DNA from: JAJDFU01 sp964641965
Lineage (GTDB): Bacteria > Bacteroidota > Bacteroidia > Chitinophagales > Saprospiraceae
Length of the DNA stretch: 55,469 nucleotides
Direction: 5' to 3'
NCBI GenBank assembly: GCA_964641965.1
Contig: CAZXLD010000031.1
Coordinates: 1 to 55,469, forward strand
Positions 26,382 through 33,615 of the stretch are shown here, piece after piece; the stretch's first letter is position 1; every line of letters begins with the position of its first letter. The position numbers and the translations under genes are program-made. Under the pieces are notes generated by a model. That model worked only from the letters and a program-made list of their open reading frames with translations. It searched no databases and had not been told where the DNA came from.

Positions 26382-28301
26382 TTAGCTTATTCCTGCATCT
26401 TCAAGAAGAAGCTGGGCTTCCTCCCATTCCTCCATGGCGGATTCCAGTTGTGATTTTACGGCCTTATAGCGGGTAATCCAATGATCTTTATCAGAAGAGT
26501 TAAAAAAGTCAGGATCGGCCATCTTATCCTCTATTTGCTTGGCTTCGCGCTCCAAACGTTCTACACTTTTTTCGGCATTGCTCGCTTGGCGCATGATCTG
26601 TTTACGCTCTTCGAAACTGAGTTCACGAACAGTAGGATCCGGCTCTACTGCCTTGGCAGTAGGAGTCGACTTCTCTACCTCGCGCATATTGTCCAACTGA
26701 CGTTTTTCCAGAAAGTAATTGACGTCGCCCAGATGGTCAAAAAGCTTCCGATTCCGGAATTCCAGCGTTCGATCAGTTAAATCACTTAGAAACTCCCGGT
26801 CGTGAGACACGACGATCAAAGCTCCATCATAGTCCCGCAACGCCATTTTTAAAATATCCTTGCTGATCATATCCAGATGATTGGTTGGCTCATCCAGGAC
26901 CAGCAAATTAAACGGCTTTAACAACAGGCAGGCCAAAGCCAATCGTGCACGTTCACCTCCTGATAAGACAGATACTTTCTTATCCACATCCTCTTTGGTA
27001 AAAAGAAAGGCACCCAGAATCGATCGAAGCCTTGGCCGCATTTCAGGAGGCGAATGCTGTTCCATGGTCTCGAGCAGGGTAAGGCCGGAATGCAAGGCGT
27101 CCGCCTGGTTTTGAGCGTAATATCCAACCTGCAGGTTATGACCCCAATCCAGGTCTCCATCAGAGGGGGGTAGGTCGTTCACCAGCATTTTAGCCAGCGT
27201 CGTTTTTCCTTGCCCGTTTTGTCCGACAAAGGCAACCCGCTCCCCACGTTCTAACTGAAAATCAATATCCTTGAGCACCTCTTTTTTCCCATAGGACTTG
27301 GACAGCTTACGCGCCTTGACCAGAATTTCTCCTGCACGAGGAGAAGGTGGAAACTGGATATTCATGCCCTTTATATCCTCCTCATCCAATTCGACCCGAT
27401 CCATTTTATCCAATTGCTTCTGCATGGATTGGGCCATTTTGGTTTTGGTAGCCTTAGCCATGAAACGGTTGATCGTACGTTCCTTTTGTGCGATCACTCG
27501 TTGCTGGTTATCAAAAGCTGATCGTTGCTTTTCCATCCGATCAGCTTTTAACGCTACGTACTTTCTGTAGGGAGCTTTGTAATCGTAGAGTTTTCCCAAT
27601 TCTACCTCAACCGTACGATGCGTAGTGCGGTCCAGGAATTCCTTATCGTGCGAGATCGTGATCACTGCTCCCGGATGGTTTTTAAGAAAGTCCTCCAGCC
27701 AGAGGATGGATTCAATATCCAGATGGTTGGTCGGCTCATCCAGTAAGAGGTAATCTGGTTTTTGTAATAGCATTCGGGCTAATTCCGCCCGCATCTGCCA
27801 ACCTCCGCTAAACTCATCGACCAAGCGTTGAAAGTCCTGCTGGGAAAACCCTAATCCCTTTAGCACCTTTTCAATTTCAGCTTCCATGCTCCCTGCACCT
27901 AGGGTTTCTAATCGTTCGCCTACCTCCGTGAATCGTTGAATCAATTGGGCATAGGAATCGCTTTCATAGTCTGTCCGCTCTTCCATTTCCGTTTGCATCC
28001 CCTCCAACGCCTTTTGCAGATGAACCACCTCTTCAAAAGCGGAACAGGCAATTTGATGGATAGTCTTTCCCAGGGGAATATCAATATCCTGATGCAGGAA
28101 GGCCATCGTTCGTTCTTTGGGCAACGCAACACTTCCCCTTTGAGGTGATAGGTGTCCCGCCAGGATCTTTAGCAGGGTAGACTTGCCTGCTCCGTTTCGC
28201 CCTACCAAGCCCACTTTATCTTTATCATTCACCACGAGATTGACCTCATTCAACAGAATGCGGTCACCAAATTGCATATATATTGAAGATGCGGTTAACA
28301 T
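26382..28301 (-). CDS. ABC-F family ATPase (ribosome-associated)
   Basis: 639 residues with two ATPase cassettes and no membrane domain, the ABC-F arrangement. Cassette 1 has GRNGAGKSTLLK, the signature FSGGWQMRAELAR and LLLDEPTNHLD. Cassette 2 has GQNGQGKTTLAK, LSGGERARLALA and LVLDEPTNHLD. Between them is the P-site tRNA interaction linker region (about 245-305, rich in Lys and Gln). The C-terminal helical extension (about 560-635) is coiled-coil-like. ABC-F proteins act on the ribosome in translation or antibiotic protection; which subtype this is cannot be read with certainty (Uup/YheS-like). Confidence 0.92.
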   Translation of the reverse strand: MLTASSIYMQFGDRILLNEVNLVVNDKDKVGLVGRNGAGKSTLLKILAGHLSPQRGSVALPKERTMAFLHQDIDIPLGKTIHQIACSAFEEVVHLQKALEGMQTEMEERTDYESDSYAQLIQRFTEVGERLETLGAGSMEAEIEKVLKGLGFSQQDFQRLVDEFSGGWQMRAELARMLLQKPDYLLLDEPTNHLDIESILWLEDFLKNHPGAVITISHDKEFLDRTTHRTVEVELGKLYDYKAPYRKYVALKADRMEKQRSAFDNQQRVIAQKERTINRFMAKATKTKMAQSMQKQLDKMDRVELDEEDIKGMNIQFPPSPRAGEILVKARKLSKSYGKKEVLKDIDFQLERGERVAFVGQNGQGKTTLAKMLVNDLPPSDGDLDWGHNLQVGYYAQNQADALHSGLTLLETMEQHSPPEMRPRLRSILGAFLFTKEDVDKKVSVLSGGERARLALACLLLKPFNLLVLDEPTNHLDMISKDILKMALRDYDGALIVVSHDREFLSDLTDRTLEFRNRKLFDHLGDVNYFLEKRQLDNMREVEKSTPTAKAVEPDPTVRELSFEERKQIMRQASNAEKSVERLEREAKQIEDKMADPDFFNSSDKDHWITRYKAVKSQLESAMEEWEEAQLLLEDAGIS

Positions 28302-28339
28302 ATCCTTTAGACGATTAAAAACGCAGGGGCCACTCCCTT

Positions 28340-29398
28340 TTATTTAGCTTTTTCGAGGGTAAATCCGAAAGTGGATCCCAATTCCGGAGTGCTCCGCACA
28401 TTGACCGTTTGTTTGTGGGCCTCAATGATGTGTTTCACAATTGAAAGGCCCAGCCCAGAGCCGCCCAGGTTCCTGGACCGGCTTGTATCCACTCTGTAGA
28501 AGCGATCAAACACATGGTTCAGATGTTTTTTGGGAATTCCGATTCCATTGTCAGCTACTTCCACGAGCAGGTATTTGTCCATATCGTAGAATCCCACTTT
28601 TGTCCTTCCCCCCTCTTTACCATACTTAATAGAATTATTGATCAAATTGATCAATACCTGGTGGATAGAATCCCGATCTGCACGAACCTGAAAGGAATTG
28701 GATGCTCCATCCTTAAAATTCAGGCAAATGCCTTTTTCCTTGGCCTTGAACTCAAGCTCTTCAAATACCTCCTCCGTCATTTTCTTAATATCAAAAGGCT
28801 GCATTTCCAGAATAAGTTCACCCGATTCAAGTCGGGCTATGCCTTCCAGGTCTTCGACGATTGTCTGCAAGCGATTTAAATTGCGAATGGCTTTCTTCAG
28901 GTAAGGTATATTGATCTCTTCATCCTCCAGCTTGTTATCCAACAAGGTCTCCAGGTAACCTTGGATGTTAAAGATCGGGGTCTTCAGTTCGTGTGAAATA
29001 TCACCTACAAACTTTCGACGGTACTCTTCCAACACCTTGTATTTTTCTATTTCTTTGGCTTGATTATCAGCCCATTCCACCACTTCCCGTTCAACTTCAT
29101 CAATGATGTTGGTCGTTACATCAATACTTTTGCTCTTATTTTTCTCGGCAGGTGCCAATTTGTGTCGGTGGATAGTTTTATAGACCACTTTTATCTTCCT
29201 ATAGATATACTTTCTGAGGTAAAAAATGGATATGAAATAAGATCCCGAAAAGAAAATAAGGGCCCAGCCCAAGTATCTGTATACCAGAGGAATTTTTAGG
29301 GGAGCTAATTCCAGGAAAAGCATGAGTGCCATCCCCAACACCGCCAGGATACCACTGGCATAAAGCGCAATTTGTTGTGGGGTTGGATTCTTGATCAT
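28340..29398 (-). CDS. Sensor histidine kinase, PhoR-like
   Basis: 352 residues. Two membrane helices at about 10-31 and 42-61 are separated by only a short loop, so there is no real periplasmic sensor domain. The H-box VGDISHELKTPIFNIQ gives phospho-accepting His136. The ATPase domain has the N-box LINNSIKYGKEG, G1 VADNGIGIPKKHL, the F-box FDRFYRVD and G2 GGSGLGLSIVKHI. The sequence resembles the PhoR/ResE group. The start is 3 bp after the stop of the response regulator gene, so the two proteins form a cognate pair. Confidence 0.92.
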   Translation of the reverse strand: MIKNPTPQQIALYASGILAVLGMALMLFLELAPLKIPLVYRYLGWALIFFSGSYFISIFYLRKYIYRKIKVVYKTIHRHKLAPAEKNKSKSIDVTTNIIDEVEREVVEWADNQAKEIEKYKVLEEYRRKFVGDISHELKTPIFNIQGYLETLLDNKLEDEEINIPYLKKAIRNLNRLQTIVEDLEGIARLESGELILEMQPFDIKKMTEEVFEELEFKAKEKGICLNFKDGASNSFQVRADRDSIHQVLINLINNSIKYGKEGGRTKVGFYDMDKYLLVEVADNGIGIPKKHLNHVFDRFYRVDTSRSRNLGGSGLGLSIVKHIIEAHKQTVNVRSTPELGSTFGFTLEKAK

Positions 29399-29401
29399 AG
29401 G

Positions 29402-30085
29402 TTAAAATTCAAATTTATACCCGATCCCTTTAATCGTTTTAATGTAGTGATCGCCCAATTTCTCTCGGAGTTTCCGAATGTGAACATCAATCGTCCTGTT
29501 TCCAACAATAACATCTGTACCCCAGACTTTATTGAAAATTTCTTCTCGTGAAAAAACTTTACCTGGCTTGGACACAAGCAGAAGCAATAATTCAAATTCT
29601 TTTTTGGCCAAATCGATAGAGCGTTCGCCCTTCACTACCCGGACTTTTTCTTTGTCGATAGTGAGATCACCCAAGTGAATAACCGGAACTTCGTCTGCAT
29701 CCTCTTTTCGTTCAGAACGTCTCAGCAAGGCTTTTACCCGACTGACCATTACTCGGGGTCGAATTGGTTTGGTGATGTAATCATCCCCCCCTACCTCAAG
29801 GGCTGCAATCTGAGAATAGTCCTCTTCACGGGCTGTAAGAAAGGCAATCAGTACTTTATCAAACTCCTCATTATTGCGGAGCGTCCGACAGACTTCTACC
29901 CCATCCATTTTAGGCATCATGATATCCAGAATGATCAGCTGAGGCATTTCCGCTTGTGCAATTTCGATAGCTTGCTCCCCGTTACTGGCGGAAAAAACAT
30001 TGTAGCCTTCCTTTTTCAGATTGTACTCTAAAAATTCAAGGATATCCGGTTCGTCGTCGACAATCAGGATTTTAATGTTTTCCAT
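29402..30085 (-). CDS. OmpR/PhoB family response regulator
   Basis: 227 residues. The receiver domain has the acidic pair at residues 10-12, the phosphorylation site Asp54 in LIILDIMMPKMDG, Thr84 and Lys106. The C-terminal domain (about 130-227) is an OmpR-type winged helix: LAKKEFELLLLL, VFSREEIFNKVWG, RTIDVHIRKLREKLG and IKTIKGIGYKFEF. It pairs with the histidine kinase directly downstream. PhoB-like sequence and the phosphate-linked genes elsewhere in the window make phosphate control a possibility, but many Bacteroidota regulators share this architecture. Confidence 0.93.
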   Translation of the reverse strand: MENIKILIVDDEPDILEFLEYNLKKEGYNVFSASNGEQAIEIAQAEMPQLIILDIMMPKMDGVEVCRTLRNNEEFDKVLIAFLTAREEDYSQIAALEVGGDDYITKPIRPRVMVSRVKALLRRSERKEDADEVPVIHLGDLTIDKEKVRVVKGERSIDLAKKEFELLLLLVSKPGKVFSREEIFNKVWGTDVIVGNRTIDVHIRKLREKLGDHYIKTIKGIGYKFEF

Positions 30086-30102
30086 AGTTGCATTTTGGCT
30101 GG

Positions 30103-30127
30103 GGCATCCGATGGTTGGCTGGATGCC
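30103..30127. repeat. Short inverted repeat GGCATCC / GGATGCC
   Basis: A 7-bp inverted repeat with an 11-nt loop occupies most of the 51-bp spacer between the response regulator start and the DUF4296 stop. It lacks a U-tract on either strand, so it is not a convincing terminator. Its wording resembles the CATCCAG heptamers at the left end of the window. Confidence 0.4.
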
Positions 30128-30136
30128 TGTCTGGTT

Positions 30137-30469
30137 TTAATTTTTTAAGTGAGCGTCTCGTTTAGCGAGTTCATCCAGCACCCCCGTGTATAGCCCATGA
30201 AGGATTTCCGGATCTCTTCGGATTATTTCCATGGATTCATCAAAGGCCTCCTCTGTAATGTTGTGCTGTGCAAATATCCGACCATAATAGGCCACGTACA
30301 AACTGTCTTTTCGAGCCCGAACCGAGTTTTCCTGAATCATGGCGTCTGCCAAATGAATATCGGCTAAGACCTGGATCAAAACCTCCTCTCCTACCGGCAA
30401 CTCAGGACGCTGCTGTTGACACGATATACACCCCAAAATAAGACAACACAAACAGAGGACCCGGCTCAT
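30137..30469 (-). CDS. DUF4296 lipoprotein
   Basis: 110 residues with lipobox LGCISC (Cys17). The body contains VLADIHLADAMIQ, YGRIFAQHNITEEAFDESMEI and the helical ending typical of DUF4296, a Bacteroidota-specific family of unknown function. The ATG overlaps the stop codon of the sixA-like gene upstream by 1 bp (TGATG), implying translational coupling. Confidence 0.85.
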   Translation of the reverse strand: MSRVLCLCCLILGCISCQQQRPELPVGEEVLIQVLADIHLADAMIQENSVRARKDSLYVAYYGRIFAQHNITEEAFDESMEIIRRDPEILHGLYTGVLDELAKRDAHLKN

Positions 30470-30966
30470 CAGTCAAAATATTGCTTTGGGAAAAAAAAGT
30501 TCATGCGCTTTCCTCTACCCGGAGCAAAGTCTTCCCATTTTTCAATTGGACTTTGTACTTCTACAATACCGCAAGTTGGGACATTGGGAATGTAATCGTT
30601 GGAAAATGAATTGGCCATGGCAGTGAAGGTCGGGTTATGGCCTACTATCCATAGGCAGTTCCGATCGTCCGTTTGTTGTTGTAAAAGGGAAAAAATATCG
30701 CCCGGGTAAGCATGATATATGCGCTCATCGACCTGGATATCCGAATTTGCAATGGCTGCTGCATCGGCGAAAAACCGAGCTGTGGTTAGCGCCCGGACGG
30801 CTGGGCTCGATAAAATCGCATCGGGCTCACCGCTTTTTCCCACCAGTAGTTTTGCCATAAAAGGTGCATCGCGCAGTCCCCTTTTATTTAAAGGACGCTC
30901 GTAATCCCTCCACTCGGGGTCCTTCCAGCTGGATTTGGCATGGCGGATAAAAAAAACGGTCTTCAT
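30469..30966 (-). CDS. SixA-like phosphohistidine phosphatase
   Basis: Histidine phosphatase (phosphoglycerate-mutase fold) of 165 residues from the ATG at 30966. The frame extends to 31101, but MKTVFFIRHAKSSWKDPEWRDYERPLNKRG is the exact family start. RHA (Arg8, His9) gives the phospho-accepting histidine, and LWIVGHNPTFTAM supplies the second. In E. coli SixA removes phosphate from phosphohistidine in the nitrogen PTS/ArcB systems. The in vivo substrate in Bacteroidota is unknown. It overlaps the DUF4296 gene. Confidence 0.9.
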   Translation of the reverse strand: MKTVFFIRHAKSSWKDPEWRDYERPLNKRGLRDAPFMAKLLVGKSGEPDAILSSPAVRALTTARFFADAAAIANSDIQVDERIYHAYPGDIFSLLQQQTDDRNCLWIVGHNPTFTAMANSFSNDYIPNVPTCGIVEVQSPIEKWEDFAPGRGKRMNFFFPKQYFD

Positions 30967-31155
30967 AATACAGTCTTCACCCTTTACATATATCCTGCTA
31001 CAAAGAAACCAAATCTTACCGGAATCGAGTCCTCCTGTTGGAAGAACTCCTTGGCGAACCGCTTCACGCCCAGGGTAGGCTGCAATGCAATAGGATGCCA
31101 TTGAACTGAAAAAAGCAGTTACCTTTACAAGAATACTTTAAAACCAAGCACTTTC

Positions 31156-31947
31156 ATGACTTTTCAGGATCAGGTGGTGTGGATCACTGGAGCTTCTTCA
31201 GGTATTGGAGAAGGCCTTGTATATGCTTTTGCCGAACAAGGAGCAAAAATTGCTATATCGAGTCGAAACGAGGCCGAATTACAGCGGGTAAAAGACAATT
31301 GTCCGCCCCAAACTGAAATTGAGGTTTTCCCGCTCGATATCGCCGATTTTGATCGGGTCCCCGTGGTAGTGCAACAGATCCTGGACCATTTTGGTATGTT
31401 GCACATTCTGATCAACAATGCGGGGATTTCACAACGCGAGCTAGCACAGGATACGGTACTGGATGTAGATCGTAAATTAATGGAAGTCAATTACCTGGGC
31501 ACAGTGGCAGTGACCAAAGCCATCCTTCCCACATTCATTAAACAACGCTTTGGACACATTGTGGTGATTAGTAGCGTGCTAGGCAAATACGGAGCCCCTT
31601 ATCGGTCTACCTATAGTGCCAGCAAACATGCCCTGCAAGGGTTCTTTGATTCGCTACGACCCGAAATCAAAGCGTACAACCTGGACATTACTATGATTTG
31701 TCCCGGTTATGTTCGAACTAATGTGACGATCAATGCATTGCGGGGTGACGGCACCCCTAACAATGTAATGGCAGAAAGTACAGCCGGCGGAATTGATCCG
31801 GGACGTTTTGCCGAAAAAGTGCTTAAAGTGATCCGAAAACGAAAACCGGAAGTCTATTTTGGTGGTAAGGAAGCGCTTGCCATCTATATCAAGCGGCTTT
31901 TCCCAGGGCTCCACCGCAGGATTATGAACGGAGTAAAATTGGAGTGA
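31156..31947 (+). CDS. Short-chain dehydrogenase/reductase
   Basis: A classical SDR of 263 residues. It has the Rossmann motif TGASSGIG (11-18), the NNAG block (87-90), and the catalytic triad Ser140, Tyr153 and Lys157 in VISS...YSASK. The sequence resembles the DHRS7-like branch (ISQRELAQDTVLDVDRKLME and CPGYVRTNV). The cofactor is likely NADP(H), judging by the Ser-Arg pair after strand 2 (ISSRNEAEL). The substrate is unknown. It converges with the thioredoxin-like gene. Confidence 0.92.
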   Translation: MTFQDQVVWITGASSGIGEGLVYAFAEQGAKIAISSRNEAELQRVKDNCPPQTEIEVFPLDIADFDRVPVVVQQILDHFGMLHILINNAGISQRELAQDTVLDVDRKLMEVNYLGTVAVTKAILPTFIKQRFGHIVVISSVLGKYGAPYRSTYSASKHALQGFFDSLRPEIKAYNLDITMICPGYVRTNVTINALRGDGTPNNVMAESTAGGIDPGRFAEKVLKVIRKRKPEVYFGGKEALAIYIKRLFPGLHRRIMNGVKLE

Positions 31948-32013
31948 CCGGGCTTCCGATAATCCAATTTTGAATACAGAACAGGATTGCGGATTGTGTG
32001 CCGTGAACCGCGT

Positions 32014-32041
32014 GCCGTCCACCGTCTAGCCGTCCACCGTC
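32014..32041. repeat. Direct repeat of GCCGTCCACCGTC
   Basis: Two perfect 13-bp copies (32014-32026 and 32029-32041) are separated by 2 nt. The related GTGCCGTGAACCGCG phrase lies just upstream. The repeat sits in the spacer between the convergent SDR and thioredoxin-like genes and touches the stop region of the latter. Its GC content is higher than that of the surroundings. Confidence 0.75.
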
Positions 32042-32042
32042 C

Positions 32043-33509
32043 TCACTCTTTCCCCCCAACGGCATTTTGCTGTCCTTCCTGCTCGGCCGCATCAGCTGCT
32101 ATGATCGTATCCATTACCTCGCCAAGTTGCTCTGCACCAATACGTTTGGAGATAATTTTTTTATCCTTATCCAGAATATACAGCTGAGGAGTTGACTTAA
32201 CGTAATACTTTTCACTGTACCGAGACTGATTGTAAGGATCAACCACATGCAACCAATCTCCTATTTCTTTTTCCTCAATATAATCCCAGCAGCCACCTAC
32301 GTCTTCCCCAAATTTAAAACAGGCAGCAAAAATCTCCACCCCCTTATCCTTGTACGCTTCATAAAATTCCTTCATAAGCGGAGTAGATTTTTTACAAACC
32401 CCACAATCGTAGCGCCAGATATAGAAAATGGTGTATTCCGCATTCACTTCGTGAAGGCTGATCTTCTGCCCATCCCGGGTTTGAAGTGTCACATCCGGAG
32501 CTATTTTTCCGATCAGCAAGGGCTCCAGTGATTTGGCATTCCCGATGATCTTATTGAGTTGTTCCTCTTCGGTCCAATCGGCTTTACCGTTACCGTAATA
32601 CTTATTGACTAGATGCACATATACCCCGTCCATGCCCACAATTTTAGATTGGGCTGCCTCATTTAAAAAATGGATCAAAAAGAACTTATACGTTTCTTCA
32701 GCGGGCTCTGCCTGACCAAGTACCCAATCAATAGCCGCTGATATGGTATCGGGATGTTGGAGTTGTAATTTGTGTACGTAATAATTAACGCGCTCAAACA
32801 GGATTGGTGTGAGAAGCATCCTGGGATCTTCAAGAGGCATATTATCAAAATAATGCGCCTGGGTCCATCTCCATTTCTTCACCTGAATTTCCTCCTCCGT
32901 ACCTTCGAATTCAGGCACGTCAATGGGAATATTAGCTTGAATCAAGGCAGCAGAGAAAGCGCCCGGATGCTCTTTTATGTAGTTTTCCTGATATTCCCGC
33001 ACAAGATCGTTGAGGTCTTCCAGTTGCTGGACCAGGTCCTTGTACGCTTCAGAGCCTTCCTCCAGATTCGCCAACTGTTCTTGCATGGCGTTGGCTTCCG
33101 GCCGTTTGGATTCAAGATACCTTAGGTAATCATAGAAATCGGAATTGTCCGGTGCATTTTCAAACTGCATGGTAGATACCTGAGCGTCCACATTTGCAGT
33201 AAGGGAAAAATGTTGCTCCTCCTTGTCAATCAACAATTGGAAATAATTATTGTCCGGAGGAAGCACAATCAAGTAGAGCCCACCGGGAAGCGCTTCTTCC
33301 CCTTCAAATACAAACACCTCTCCATCCTCTGCCCGTGCAGTGTCTTTGATAAACTGTTTGTCTCCGTAGTAGTAGGCCAGGTAAAGTTCTTCTTCGGAAA
33401 AGCCTTGGAGCTGCACTTCAATTCGGTAGCCTTCTTCAGGTGTGCCATTGGCGGTTGCAGCAATAGGGACCAAAATAGCTAGGAACGAAAACAGGATAAA
33501 AAACCGCAT
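32043..33509 (-). CDS. Exported thioredoxin-like protein (DUF4369/DUF5106/TlpA type)
   Basis: 488 residues with a Sec signal peptide (MRFFILFSFLAILVPIAATA). The N-terminal beta domain (about 25-125) fits DUF4369, and the helical middle (about 150-320) fits DUF5106. Residues about 340-475 form a TlpA/AhpC thioredoxin fold. The active-site motif is CGVC in YDCGVCKKSTP, a CxxC centre lacking the usual preceding Trp. A cis-Pro lies in VKSTPQLYIL. It likely acts as an envelope disulfide oxidoreductase. The last residues (AVGGKE) end at the 13-bp repeat. Confidence 0.88.
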   Translation of the reverse strand: MRFFILFSFLAILVPIAATANGTPEEGYRIEVQLQGFSEEELYLAYYYGDKQFIKDTARAEDGEVFVFEGEEALPGGLYLIVLPPDNNYFQLLIDKEEQHFSLTANVDAQVSTMQFENAPDNSDFYDYLRYLESKRPEANAMQEQLANLEEGSEAYKDLVQQLEDLNDLVREYQENYIKEHPGAFSAALIQANIPIDVPEFEGTEEEIQVKKWRWTQAHYFDNMPLEDPRMLLTPILFERVNYYVHKLQLQHPDTISAAIDWVLGQAEPAEETYKFFLIHFLNEAAQSKIVGMDGVYVHLVNKYYGNGKADWTEEEQLNKIIGNAKSLEPLLIGKIAPDVTLQTRDGQKISLHEVNAEYTIFYIWRYDCGVCKKSTPLMKEFYEAYKDKGVEIFAACFKFGEDVGGCWDYIEEKEIGDWLHVVDPYNQSRYSEKYYVKSTPQLYILDKDKKIISKRIGAEQLGEVMDTIIAADAAEQEGQQNAVGGKE

Positions 33510-33615
33510 GGGATCTGTATTTGAGCCCTCAAATATCTACATGCCAACATGGAATACCAAACTCTTTGTAATTCGTTAACAAGTGGACTGTTTATGTTGG
33601 GCGTTTGGATGTTTA

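Noticed and set aside
30103..30127. Terminator after the response regulator gene
   Set aside because: The spacer lies upstream of the response regulator start, and the hairpin has no U-tract on either strand.
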